A stretch of 64,000 bases of DNA from Cellulomonas sp. ES6 (GTDB lineage: Bacteria > Actinomycetota > Actinomycetes > Actinomycetales > Cellulomonadaceae). The stretch spans positions 2,108,001-2,172,000 of the forward strand of contig NZ_CP125655.1 in assembly GCF_030053835.1 (NCBI RefSeq), in the 5' to 3' direction. The stretch's first letter is position 1. Every line of letters begins with the position of its first letter. Positions 8,714 to 16,808 of the stretch are shown here, in pieces. A model generated the notes under the pieces. It saw nothing but the letters and a program-made list of their open reading frames with translations, had not been told where the DNA came from and did not search any database. The translations under genes were made by a program, and so were the position numbers.

Positions 8714-9018
8714 GGGCGGGCCGGCAGACCGGCGAGGTGGTCGCGGGCCATCGCGTCGGCCTCGTCGTAGGCGGACGCGGCGCCCCTGATCTGCTCGCCG
8801 GCGTGGTCGACCTCCGCCGCGAGCGCCGTCAGGAGGTAGCGGTAGCGCGCGTCGAACCGCGCCCCGGCGGAGGTCAGCGGGCCCGCGCGCCACGCCTCCG
8901 GCCCGGGGACCACCGGGGCGGCGCCCGTGGCCGCCACCCGGTCGGCGACGCGCAGCACGTCGTTCCCGGTGCGGCGGAGCTCCGCCGTGTCGACCTCGAA
9001 CAGGCTGGCGTCAGCCAC
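8710..9018 (-). CDS. WXG100-like small helical protein
   Basis: A 102-residue, cysteine-free, all-helical protein starting MADASLFEVDTAELRRTG. Size, composition and a central W (EAWRAG, near residue 43) resemble WXG100/ESX-type partners that pair with type VII effectors. It is the first gene of the four-gene toxin operon. GTG 9018 is preceded by AGAGAGGTGG, a good ribosome site. Probable role: partner or chaperone for export of the toxin. No secretion ATPase is present in the window. Confidence 0.68.
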   Translation of the reverse strand: MADASLFEVDTAELRRTGNDVLRVADRVAATGAAPVVPGPEAWRAGPLTSAGARFDARYRYLLTALAAEVDHAGEQIRGAASAYDEADAMARDHLAGLPARP

Positions 9019-9048
9019 GCTCGTCCACCTCTCTCGGGGATGCGCGGC

Positions 9049-9066
9049 TGCTACTCAAAAGTAGCA
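9049..9066. promoter_or_regulatory. Hairpin/palindrome upstream of the toxin operon
   Basis: TGCTACT (9049-9055) and AGTAGCA (9060-9066) form a perfect 7-base inverted repeat around CAAA. It sits about 30 bases upstream of the WXG-like gene start, in a locally AT-rich patch between the divergent toxin operon and PPK2 gene. Possible operator. Confidence 0.35.
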
Positions 9067-9127
9067 CGACTCAGGTCCCCGCCGCCGGCACCTCCCGCGG
9101 CGCGCGGCGGCGGCGTACCGTCCGGGC

Positions 9128-9940
9128 ATGACGCCGAAGGTGCCCAAGGCCGTGTACGAGGCGGAGCTGTTCCGGCTGCAGTCGGAGCTGGTGACCCTCC
9201 AGGAGTGGGTGCGCGCCACCGGGGCCCGCGTGGTGGTCGTGTTCGAGGGCCGCGATGCCGCCGGCAAGGGCGGCACCATCAAGCGCATCACCGAGTACCT
9301 GAGCCCCCGGGTCGCCCGCATCGCCGCGCTGCCCGCGCCCACGGAGCGCGAGCGCGGCCAGTGGTACTTCCAGCGCTACATCGCGCACCTGCCGGCGCGC
9401 GGCGAGATCGTGCTGTTCGACCGGTCCTGGTACAACCGCGCCGGGGTCGAGACGGTCATGGGGTTCTGCACACCGCAGGAGCGCGCCCGGTTCCTGCAGC
9501 AGACGCCGGGGTTCGAGCAGATGCTCATCGACGACGGCATCCTGCTGCGCAAGTACTGGTTCTCGGTGTCGGACGCGGAGCAGCTCCGGCGCTTCCGGTC
9601 CCGGCGGAACGACCCGGTGCGCCGGTGGAAGCTCAGCCCGATGGACCTGGAGTCGATCGCGCGCTGGGAGGAGTACTCCCGGGCGAAGGACACGATGTTC
9701 GCGCACACCGACCTGCCGACCAGCCCGTGGTACGTCGTGGAGTCCGACCTGAAGCGGAACGCGCGGCTCAACATGATCGCGCACCTGCTGTCGACCATCC
9801 CCTACCAGGAGGTGCCCCACGACCCGGTGGTGCTGCCGGAGCGCCCACCGGCGTCCGAGGAGTACGTGCGGCCGCCCCGCGAGCTGTCCACGTACGTCCC
9901 GGACCACTGCGCGTCGCTGCTCGGGGACCCGGAGGCGTAA
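9128..9940 (+). CDS. ppk2: Polyphosphate kinase 2
   Basis: Cytosolic PPK2-family kinase of 270 residues that uses polyphosphate to phosphorylate nucleoside diphosphates (or the reverse). The Walker A loop GRDAAGKGG is at residues 41-49, and VLFDRSWYNRAGVE carries the Walker B aspartate and the DRSWYNR signature. A lid module with KYWFSVSDAEQLRRF and the WKLSPMDLES segment follow. Length matches single-domain class I PPK2 enzymes. The -10 hexamer TACCGT (9116-9121) ends six bases before the ATG, suggesting a leaderless mRNA. Confidence 0.94.
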   Translation: MTPKVPKAVYEAELFRLQSELVTLQEWVRATGARVVVVFEGRDAAGKGGTIKRITEYLSPRVARIAALPAPTERERGQWYFQRYIAHLPARGEIVLFDRSWYNRAGVETVMGFCTPQERARFLQQTPGFEQMLIDDGILLRKYWFSVSDAEQLRRFRSRRNDPVRRWKLSPMDLESIARWEEYSRAKDTMFAHTDLPTSPWYVVESDLKRNARLNMIAHLLSTIPYQEVPHDPVVLPERPPASEEYVRPPRELSTYVPDHCASLLGDPEA

Positions 9941-9964
9941 CACGCGCCGGGTACCGTCCCGCGC

Positions 9965-10483
9965 GTGACCGCACGACCCGCGCCCGCGCCGGCCCCCGCC
10001 CGGGGCACCTCCGCACCCGTGATCGCCCCCGAGGACCCGCGCACGCCCGACGTGCGGGCCCTGCTGACGCGTCACCTGCAGGCGATGCACGCGCAGAGCC
10101 CGCCGGAGGACGTGCACGCGCTCGACGTCGACGCGCTCGCCGCCCCCCACGTGACGTTCCTCGCGGCGCGTGACGCGGACGGCACGCTGCTCGGCGTCGG
10201 CGCCCTCGCGCGGATCACCCCCGGGCACGCCGAGATCAAGTCGATGCACACCGCGGCCGCGGCCCGGCGGCGCGGCGTCGCGGCCGCGCTGCTCGACCGG
10301 CTGCTCGCGCTCGCCGCCGAGCAGGGCGACGACCGCGTCAGCCTGGAGACGGGGACGCAGGACGGCTTCGCGGCCGCCCGCGCGCTGTACGAGCGCGCGG
10401 GGTTCGTCGCGTGCCCCCCGTTCGCCGCCTACCGGCCGAGCCCGTCGTCGGCGTTCTACACCCGGCTGACGCCGCCGCGCTGA
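9965..10483 (+). CDS. GNAT-family N-acetyltransferase
   Basis: A 172-residue acetyl-CoA-dependent acetyltransferase. The core motif HTAAAARRRGVAAALLDRLL matches GNAT motif A (R-x-x-G-x-G/A acetyl-CoA pyrophosphate loop), and the C-terminal LYERAGFVACPPFAAYRPS matches the aromatic motif B of YafP/ElaA-like small-molecule acetyltransferases. An Ala/Pro-rich 20-residue N-terminus may not be structured. The GTG start lies seven bases after a TACCGT hexamer (9952-9957), another apparent leaderless start. It sits 24 bases behind PPK2. Substrate unknown. Confidence 0.85.
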   Translation: MTARPAPAPAPARGTSAPVIAPEDPRTPDVRALLTRHLQAMHAQSPPEDVHALDVDALAAPHVTFLAARDADGTLLGVGALARITPGHAEIKSMHTAAAARRRGVAAALLDRLLALAAEQGDDRVSLETGTQDGFAAARALYERAGFVACPPFAAYRPSPSSAFYTRLTPPR

Positions 10484-10572
10484 GCCCCGCCGGGCCGCCG
10501 GGCACCGGTGGCGGGCACCGGGCGCGGGACCTACCGTCGATGCGGCAGATCCTTCGAGAACGGGGAGGCGAC

Positions 10573-11043
10573 GTGGTGCAGCACGGCGGTGGGAGCTCCC
10601 GCGGACCCACCGACGCGGGGCTCGCCGCGTCGGTGCCGCCGGACCGGTTCACGGCCGTCCGGTCGTGGTCGCTCGACTCCGTCACCGACCTGTCCCGGGT
10701 GCGCCGCGAGCTCCTGTCGGCGGTCACCGCCCGGCACGCCGCACCGCAGGACCTGCTGGGCCAGGTGCCCGAGAACATGGTGCTGGTCGCCTCCGAGCTG
10801 GCGACGAACGCGCTCGAGCACGGGCTGCCCCCGACCGTGCTGTCCCTGCTGACCGACGGCACCGACTACCTGCTCGACGTCTGCGACGCGGACCTGCACT
10901 CGGTGCCGGTGCTCGCGGGCGAGCGGCCCGTCGGCGCCGGCGGGTTCGGGCTTCTGATCGCCCGGAGGCTCTCGCAGTCCGTCGGCTGGTACACGACCGA
11001 CTCCACCAAGCACGTGTGGGCGATCTTCCCCGCCCAGGGCTGA
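10573..11043 (+). CDS. RsbW-like ATP-binding regulatory protein (HATPase_c_2)
   Basis: A 156-residue protein of the GHKL ATPase superfamily, of the type used as anti-sigma or phosphorylation switch kinases in actinobacteria. The N-box ELATNALEHG (about residue 75), the G1 region DVCDAD and the glycine-rich G2 loop GAGGFGLLIARRL are visible. There is no sensor or transmembrane part. GTG 10573 is preferred because GGGGAGG (10562-10568) lies at proper spacing; the in-frame ATG at 10540 is too close to a TACCGT -10 element. No partner anti-sigma antagonist is adjacent, so its target is unknown. Confidence 0.82.
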   Translation: MVQHGGGSSRGPTDAGLAASVPPDRFTAVRSWSLDSVTDLSRVRRELLSAVTARHAAPQDLLGQVPENMVLVASELATNALEHGLPPTVLSLLTDGTDYLLDVCDADLHSVPVLAGERPVGAGGFGLLIARRLSQSVGWYTTDSTKHVWAIFPAQG

Positions 11044-11062
11044 CGCAGGCGGGGACCGCCGC

Positions 11063-12328
11063 TCAACGCCCGTTCGCGCGCGCGTCCAGCGCGAGCGCGC
11101 GGAACGTGTCGGCGACGGGCGTGCGGCGGCGGTCCAGGCCCCCGCGGCCGTCCTCGACGAGGTCCCACAGGCCCATCGTCAGCAGGTGGTCCGCACGCGG
11201 GCCGGTCCCGTGGCGGTACGTCCACTCGTACATGTCGAACACGGGCCACCACGTGTAGCCGACCACCCGGTGCCCGAGCGCGCGCAGGGCGCGGACGGCG
11301 GCGACGGACTCGTGCAGCCACGCGACGCGGTCGGCGACGGGCGCGGTGACCGACGTCTCCGTGAGCATCACCGGCACCCCGTGGCGGCGCTCGGCCTCGG
11401 TGAGCACCTCGACGAGCCCCGCCACGCCGGCGTCCTGGGTGGGCCGCGGGTCGGCGAACCCGCCGCCGTGGTGGACGCCCTCCTCGAACACCTCCGTGGA
11501 GATGCGCGGGTAGTAGTTGACGCCCATCACGTGCGGCCGCACGGCCTGGTCCGCGAACCAGGCGAGGCTCGCGTCGTCCATGCCGCCGCCCCGCAGCACG
11601 GGCAGCAGGGGGTGACCGTCGGCCACGCGCCCGGTGACGAGGTCCTCGACCAGGTGGGCCTGCTCGCGCAGCCGCGCCGCCTGGTCGCGGTGCTCGCCGT
11701 CCACGTCCCCGGCGTACCGCATGGAGGCGTCCACGTGCACGAACGTCGCGCGGTCGCCGAGCACCTCCGCGACGCCCTGCTGCGTGCGGACGAACCCCTC
11801 GCCGAGGCTCCGCACCATCGCCACCAGGCCCGTGTCCCCCGTCAGGTAGGGCGGCCAGTAGCCGTAGACCCCGCAGAACAGCGCGTGGATCATCGGCTCG
11901 TTGACGGGGGTGTAGTCCGTGACCGCGTCGGCGTACCGCTCGGCGAACGCGACGGCGTACTCGGCGACGACCTTCGGGTAGTCGGGGTGCGCGAACTGCC
12001 CGTCGAGCCACAGCGGGGTGCCGTAGTGCAGCAGGTCGATCACCGGGCGCAGGCCCAGCTCGCCGAACCTGTCCACCACCCGGTCCACCCACGACCAGTC
12101 CCACTGCCCCGGGGCGGGGCTGACCCGGTACCAGGGCACCCCCCACCGCAGGAACGTGGCCCCGGCGTCGACCGCGAGCTGCAGGTCGGAGGCGTACTTC
12201 GCGTAGTGGTCGGTCAGCGCGTACTCGTCGATCGCGCGCTCCCCCGGCCCGGACTGCGGGACGAACGTGTCCTCCACCCCGAGGCCGAAGTGCAGCGCGC
12301 CGTCCTCGAACCAGCGGCGGGCGCTCAC
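11063..12328 (-). CDS. Family 1 glycoside hydrolase (beta-glycosidase type)
   Basis: Predicted cytosolic GH1 retaining glycosidase of 421 residues, somewhat shorter than the usual 440-480. The acid/base motif TPVNEP is at about 141-146 (E144). The nucleophile region reads LTETS (E324) instead of the common TENG, so substrate preference may differ from classic beta-glucosidases. The conserved LRWGVPWYRVSP strand and WWPVFDMYEW segment support the fold. No signal peptide is present, fitting hydrolysis of imported oligosaccharides. Its GTG start overlaps the upstream permease stop by four bases; it is the last gene of sugar cassette 1. Confidence 0.86.
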   Translation of the reverse strand: MSARRWFEDGALHFGLGVEDTFVPQSGPGERAIDEYALTDHYAKYASDLQLAVDAGATFLRWGVPWYRVSPAPGQWDWSWVDRVVDRFGELGLRPVIDLLHYGTPLWLDGQFAHPDYPKVVAEYAVAFAERYADAVTDYTPVNEPMIHALFCGVYGYWPPYLTGDTGLVAMVRSLGEGFVRTQQGVAEVLGDRATFVHVDASMRYAGDVDGEHRDQAARLREQAHLVEDLVTGRVADGHPLLPVLRGGGMDDASLAWFADQAVRPHVMGVNYYPRISTEVFEEGVHHGGGFADPRPTQDAGVAGLVEVLTEAERRHGVPVMLTETSVTAPVADRVAWLHESVAAVRALRALGHRVVGYTWWPVFDMYEWTYRHGTGPRADHLLTMGLWDLVEDGRGGLDRRRTPVADTFRALALDARANGR

Positions 12329-13203
12329 TTGAGCCCCGTGGTGGCGATGGACTCGATGAACCGCCGCTGCACGAACAGGAACGCCACGACCAGCGGCACC
12401 ACGGCGACGAGGGCGCCGGCCATCATCACGCCGTAAGGCACGATGCCACCCGGGCCGGTGAGCAGCGTCAGCCCGGACGTGATGGTGCCCATCTCGCGCT
12501 GCGTGGTGAACACGAGCGGCCAGAGCAGGTCGTTCCAGTTGTTGACGAACACGAAGATCGCGAGGGTCATCAGCGCGGGCCGGGCGTTGGGCAGCACGAT
12601 CTGCGTGAAGACCCGCAGCTCCGAGGCCCCGTCGATCCGCGCGGCGTTGTCGAGGTCCCGCGGCAGCGACAGGAAGAACTGCCGCAGGAAGAAGATCCCG
12701 AAGGCGTCGGCGGCGCGCGGCGCGATCAGCCCGGCGAAGGTGTTGACCCAGCCCAGGTCGCTGACGATCTGGTAGACGGGGATCAGCGTCGCCTGGAACG
12801 GGATCATCAGCGTCGCGACGATCGCCACCAGCAGCGCCTTGCGGCCGGCGAAGTCGATCCGCGCCAGCGCGTAGGCGGCGAGCGAGTCGAACACGAGGGC
12901 GAAGACGGTCACCCCACCGGCGAACAGGAACGAGTTGCCGATCAGACGCGCGAACGGCAGGTCGGCGAAGATCCGCGCGAAGTTCACCGTGGTCCAGGCG
13001 TCGGGCAGCAGCGTGGGCGGGAACGCGTTGACCTCGGACGTCGGCTTGAACGCCGTGAACAGGACGATCGCGAGCGGCAGCAGCGCGACGAGGGTCGCGA
13101 CGACGACGGCGGCGGTCAGCAGCACCGTCGACGGGCGGACCCGGCGGCGGCGGGGCGCGGGCCGGGGCGCGGGACGGGCGACCCCCAGGGTGGCGGCGGA
13201 CAT
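12325..13203 (-). CDS. Sugar ABC transporter permease, MalG type
   Basis: Inner-membrane permease of 292 residues with about six helices. The cytoplasmic EAA loop that contacts the ATPase is visible (AARIDGASELRVFTQIVLP, about 190-210). The C-terminus ending RRFIESIATTGLK is typical of CUT1 family MalG/LacG proteins. Translationally coupled to the MalF-type gene upstream (one-base ATGA overlap region) and to the GH1 gene downstream. Confidence 0.92.
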   Translation of the reverse strand: MSAATLGVARPAPRPAPRRRRVRPSTVLLTAAVVVATLVALLPLAIVLFTAFKPTSEVNAFPPTLLPDAWTTVNFARIFADLPFARLIGNSFLFAGGVTVFALVFDSLAAYALARIDFAGRKALLVAIVATLMIPFQATLIPVYQIVSDLGWVNTFAGLIAPRAADAFGIFFLRQFFLSLPRDLDNAARIDGASELRVFTQIVLPNARPALMTLAIFVFVNNWNDLLWPLVFTTQREMGTITSGLTLLTGPGGIVPYGVMMAGALVAVVPLVVAFLFVQRRFIESIATTGLK

Positions 13204-14183
13204 CAGCGCTCCTCCTCGCGGCGGCCGAAGAACACGAACTGGACGAGGCTGAGCAGCAGAGTCGCGAGCAGCAGCACGTAGGACAGGGCGGACGCGAACC
13301 CGAGCTCGAGCTTGCGGAACCCGGACTCGTAGATCTCCATCACGACGGTCTGGGTGCTGCCGTACGGACCGCCGCCGGTCATGACGTAGATCTGGTCGAA
13401 CGCCTGGAGGGCCGCGATGAGCGCGAAGATCAGGACGAACGCGGTGGTGTTCGACAGCATCGGCAGCGTGATGTGCCGGAACCGGGACCAGGCACCCGCG
13501 CCGTCCATCTTCGCCGCCTCGTACAGGGAGCCCGGGATGTCCTGGAGCCCGGCCAGGAAGATCACCATGTAGAACCCGAAGTTCTTCCAGACCGCGACCA
13601 GGGCCACGGCCGGCATGGCGAGCGTCGGGTCCTGCAGCACGTTGCCGAGGTCGATGCCCAGGCCACGCAGCCAGTAGTGCAGCAGCCCGACCTGCGGGTC
13701 GATGAGGTACGACCAGGCGAGCGCACCCACGGCCAGCGAGATGATGAACGGCAGGAACAGCGCCGTCCGGAACAGGCCGCGCAGCGGCAGCCGCGGGTCG
13801 TTCAGCAGCAGCGCGAGGGCCAGCGCGACCACCACCGCCGTCGGCGTGAACAGCACCGCGTAGAGCACGGTGTTGCCGACGGCGTCGCGGATGTCCGGGT
13901 CGGTGACGATCCGGGCGTAGTTCTCCAGCCCGACCCACTCGGCCTGACCGAAGCCGCTCGCGTCGGTGAACGACATCTGGAGCGCGGACAGCATCGGCCA
14001 GACGACGAACACGCCCAGGACCAGCAGCGCGGGGGCGAGGAACGCCAGGGCGGTGCGGGTACGGCGGCGGCCGGTGCGGGGACTGCGGGACGACGGCGAG
14101 CCGGTGGCGGGACGCCGCCCGCCCAGCGGGGCGGGCGCGCGGTAGGCCCGGCGACGCGGGCTGACGGCCTGCGCGGAGCTCAT
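13203..14183 (-). CDS. Sugar ABC transporter permease, MalF type
   Basis: A 326-residue CUT1 permease with a basic N-terminal tail of about 45 residues and six predicted helices. The EAA loop is YEAAKMDGAGAWSRFRHITL, and the sequence YVMTGGGPYGSTQTVVMEIY is the common periplasmic turn of MalF/LacF proteins. It forms a heterodimer with the overlapping MalG-type protein. It lies 97 bases behind the binding-protein gene, with a hairpin in that gap. Confidence 0.92.
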   Translation of the reverse strand: MSSAQAVSPRRRAYRAPAPLGGRRPATGSPSSRSPRTGRRRTRTALAFLAPALLVLGVFVVWPMLSALQMSFTDASGFGQAEWVGLENYARIVTDPDIRDAVGNTVLYAVLFTPTAVVVALALALLLNDPRLPLRGLFRTALFLPFIISLAVGALAWSYLIDPQVGLLHYWLRGLGIDLGNVLQDPTLAMPAVALVAVWKNFGFYMVIFLAGLQDIPGSLYEAAKMDGAGAWSRFRHITLPMLSNTTAFVLIFALIAALQAFDQIYVMTGGGPYGSTQTVVMEIYESGFRKLELGFASALSYVLLLATLLLSLVQFVFFGRREEER

Positions 14184-14202
14184 GGTGGTGCCTCTCGGTG
14201 GG

Positions 14203-14252
14203 GCCGGCCTCCCCCGACGCCCGGGCAGGGACGCGGGGCGGGGGAGACCGGC
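14203..14252 (-). other. Hairpin between binding-protein and permease genes (cassette 1)
   Basis: GCCGGCCTCCCCCG (14203-14216) pairs with CGGGGGAGACCGGC (14239-14252) with one mismatch. It sits after the binding-protein stop and before the first permease, where such structures commonly protect the 5' message and lower downstream expression. No T-run follows, so complete termination is not expected. Confidence 0.5.
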
Positions 14253-14280
14253 TGCGGTGCGGGTCCGGCGGGGCCGGGCC

Positions 14281-15540
14281 TCAGTCGTCGAGCGCGGCCT
14301 GGACGGCGGTCTGGGCCTCGGCCAGCAGCGCGTCGACCGGCTCGCCGGCCATCGCGCGCTGGGTCAGGTCGTCGACCGCGGTCAGCACGTCGGTGCTGTT
14401 GACGACACCGGGCAGCAGCGGGCGGCCGAGCTCCGCCTGCTCCGTGAGCGCCGCGACGACGGGGTTCTCGCCGACCTCGTCGGTCGTCACGTCCGTGCGC
14501 AGAGGCGGCCAGCCGGAGCCGAGCGACCACGCGACCGCCTGCTCGTGCGCGAGGAAGTAGCTGAAGAACTCCTGCGCGGCCGCCTGCTGCGCCTGGTCGG
14601 CCTGCTCGGTGAGGGCCATCGCGACCCCGATGGCGGAGGCGGCCTGCGTCGCGGGGCCGGCCGGGATGGGCGCGATGCCGTAGTCGATGCCGTTCTCCTC
14701 GGAGATCGACGCCATCCACGGGCCGCCGATGTACATGCCGACCCGGCCGCTGGAGTACAGGCCGTCGCCCGCGATGCCGTCGACGCCCGTCGGGCTGAGC
14801 TGCGTCGCCGCGATCGCGCCGTGCCAGAACTCGAGGGTCTCGGCGTTCTCCGGGGAGTCGATCACGGCCTTGCCGTCCTCGACGACCGCGCCGCCGTTGC
14901 CGTAGAACAGCGTGGGCCAGACGCCGTTGCCGACCGTCGCGTGGTCGGTCAGCACGAGGCCGTACTGCTCGGGCGTGCCGTCGCCGTCCTCGTCCACGGT
15001 GAGCGCCTCGGCGGCGGCGACCCACTCGTCCCAGGTTGTCGGGACCTCGACGCCGGCCTCGGCGAACAGGGCCTTGTTGTAGAACATCGTGAGCGGCACG
15101 AACCCGGTGGGGACGCCGTACGCGGTGCCGTCGACGGTGACCATGTCGAGGGCGCCCGGGTTGAGGTCGGGCGTGGCCTCGTCGCCGGCGTAGAAGTCGT
15201 CCAGGTCGACGAACGCGCCGCGGTCGGCGTAGACCGGCAGCCGCTCGGCCGGCATGGCGACGATCTCGGGCCCGTTGTCGGCGGACAGGGCCGGCAGGAA
15301 CGTGTCGTCGATGACGTCCCAGGGGTTCACCTCGGTGGTGATGGTGATCTCGCCGTCGTGCGCGGCGTTGAAGTCGTCGACGATCTGCTCGAGCACGTCG
15401 CCGTCGGCCTCGGTGTAGCCGTGCCAGAACGTGAGCTCGACGGGTCCGTCGGAGCCGGAGGAGGAGCCGCCGCCGGAGCACGCCGCGAGGGCGAGCGTCA
15501 GGCAGACCGGGGCGGCCAGCAGTGCGGGGGTTCGCTTCAT
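14281..15540 (-). CDS. Sugar ABC transporter substrate-binding lipoprotein
   Basis: A 419-residue extracellular solute-binding protein (family 1). The N-terminal lipoprotein signal ends at LALAACSGG, so the protein is lipid-anchored at the cysteine near residue 21. Ser/Gly linker follows, then the bilobal binding domain (LTFWHGYTEADGDVLEQIVD onward). It captures an oligosaccharide for the downstream MalF/MalG-type permeases; GH1 and GH43 partners suggest plant cell-wall derived oligosaccharides. Two LacI-type operators lie in its promoter, and GAAAGG precedes the ATG. No ATPase gene is in the cassette. Confidence 0.92.
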   Translation of the reverse strand: MKRTPALLAAPVCLTLALAACSGGGSSSGSDGPVELTFWHGYTEADGDVLEQIVDDFNAAHDGEITITTEVNPWDVIDDTFLPALSADNGPEIVAMPAERLPVYADRGAFVDLDDFYAGDEATPDLNPGALDMVTVDGTAYGVPTGFVPLTMFYNKALFAEAGVEVPTTWDEWVAAAEALTVDEDGDGTPEQYGLVLTDHATVGNGVWPTLFYGNGGAVVEDGKAVIDSPENAETLEFWHGAIAATQLSPTGVDGIAGDGLYSSGRVGMYIGGPWMASISEENGIDYGIAPIPAGPATQAASAIGVAMALTEQADQAQQAAAQEFFSYFLAHEQAVAWSLGSGWPPLRTDVTTDEVGENPVVAALTEQAELGRPLLPGVVNSTDVLTAVDDLTQRAMAGEPVDALLAEAQTAVQAALDD

Positions 15541-15572
15541 CGCGGTGGACCTTTCGGAACGTCTACTCCCGG

Positions 15573-15597
15573 TACAACGTTGTAAGTCAACGTTGTA
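15573..15597 (-). promoter_or_regulatory. Double LacI operator in the cassette 1 promoter
   Basis: Two copies of CAACGTTG lie 15 bases apart: the perfect palindrome TACAACGTTGTA (15573-15584) and TCAACGTTGTA (15587-15597). On the minus strand a TTGACT (15590-15585) lies next to the first site, so that site would fall in the -35/-10 spacer. The same core occurs before the LacI gene and before GH43. Confidence 0.75.
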
Positions 15598-15688
15598 AGT
15601 GCATGGTGCCGGGACGCCCGCCGGGCTGTCAACCCCGGGCCCCGGGAGGGGGCAGGACCGCAGGTCAGGGGCGCGGGCGCGCCGGGCG

Positions 15689-16729
15689 TCAGAGCGTCGT
15701 CGACTCCCGGACCACCAGCCGGAAGTCCGGCGCGACCACGCGCGGCGCGAGCTGCCGCCCGGTCCGGCGGTCCGCGATCCGCTCCTGCAGGTACTCCACC
15801 GCCAGCCGCGCCACCTCGTGCCGGCCGGGCTCCACCGTCGTGAGGCTCGGGTACGCGAAGCGGCCGTCCGCCACGTCGTCGAACCCGACCAGCGCCACGT
15901 CGTGCGGCACGCGCAGGCCGCGCTCCTGCAGCGAACGCAGCGCGCCGAGCGCCAGGTCGTCGTTCATGGCGAACACGGCGTCCATGCGCGTGCCCGCGTC
16001 GAGGACCTCGGCCATCGCGCGGGCGCCGTTCGGCCGGTCCCAGGTCTCGATCGGCACCACCAGCGCGTCGTCCACGGGGATGCCGGCCGCGGCGAGCGCC
16101 GCGACGTAGCCCGCGTGGCGCAGGCCGGCCACGCTCGTCGTCTCCCCCGCGTGGGCGCCGAGCAGCAGCACCCGCCGCCGGCCGAGGCCCAGCAGGTGCC
16201 CGGTCGCCGCGCGGGCCGCGTCCTCGTGGCGCATCGTCACGTGGTCGACCGCGCCGGCGAACAGCGGCTCGCCGAGCACGACGAGCGGCGACGCGGGTGC
16301 GGCGTCCTCGGCGTCCTGGGCGGTCAGGCCGAGCGGCGCCAGCAGCAGCCCGTCCGTGAGGGACAGCCGCGGGCTGCGCAGCACCTCGAGCTCGCGCTCC
16401 CGGTCCCCGCCGGTCTGCTCGACCAGCACGACCAGCCCGCGCTCCGCCGCCGTGTGGATGACGTCGTCGGCGAGCTGGGCGAAGAACGCCTGGCCGAGCT
16501 CGGGGACGGCCAGGCCGATCACCCCGCTGTGCCCGCGGCGGAGGTTCCGGGCGGACAGGTTCGGCCGGTAGCCGAGTTGCTCGACGGCGGCGAGCACCCG
16601 CGCGCGCGTCGCCTCACGCACCTGCGGGTGGTCGTTGAGGACGTTGGAGACGGTCTTGAACGAGACCCCGGCCACCTCCGCGACGTCGCGGAGCGTGGGC
16701 GCCGGTCCCTCCCCTGCGTGCGCTGCCAC
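15689..16729 (-). CDS. LacI-family regulator of cassette 1
   Basis: A 346-residue repressor. The N-terminal HTH reads LRDVAEVAGVSFKTVSNVLN with hinge helix PNLSARNLRRG (about residues 12-70). The remainder is a periplasmic-binding-protein-like sugar sensor ending in the dimer region. It lies between the binding-protein gene (same strand) and divergent GH43. CAACGTTG cores occur just upstream of its own GTG start, in the cassette promoter and in the GH43 leader, so it probably represses all three and itself. The operator assignment is inferred from position and repetition. Confidence 0.92.
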   Translation of the reverse strand: MAAHAGEGPAPTLRDVAEVAGVSFKTVSNVLNDHPQVREATRARVLAAVEQLGYRPNLSARNLRRGHSGVIGLAVPELGQAFFAQLADDVIHTAAERGLVVLVEQTGGDRERELEVLRSPRLSLTDGLLLAPLGLTAQDAEDAAPASPLVVLGEPLFAGAVDHVTMRHEDAARAATGHLLGLGRRRVLLLGAHAGETTSVAGLRHAGYVAALAAAGIPVDDALVVPIETWDRPNGARAMAEVLDAGTRMDAVFAMNDDLALGALRSLQERGLRVPHDVALVGFDDVADGRFAYPSLTTVEPGRHEVARLAVEYLQERIADRRTGRQLAPRVVAPDFRLVVRESTTL

Positions 16730-16739
16730 GTGGCGACCT

Positions 16740-16750
16740 TACAACGTTGA
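16740..16750. promoter_or_regulatory. CAACGTTG operator upstream of LacI gene
   Basis: TACAACGTTGA contains the same core (16742-16749) as the sites at 15573-15597. It lies about ten bases before the LacI GTG start on the minus strand, consistent with autoregulation. Confidence 0.65.
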
Positions 16751-16790
16751 ATTCCGGAGCGGACCGGCGCTACTGTCGCGGCGCCACCCG

Positions 16791-16800
16791 TACAACGTTG
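16791..16800. promoter_or_regulatory. CAACGTTG operator upstream of GH43
   Basis: TACAACGTTG occurs downstream of a possible -10 TACTGT (16771-16776) and abuts the GGAGAA ribosome site of the GH43 gene. Repressor bound here would block both initiation and early elongation. Confidence 0.65.
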
Positions 16801-16808
16801 GAGAACTC

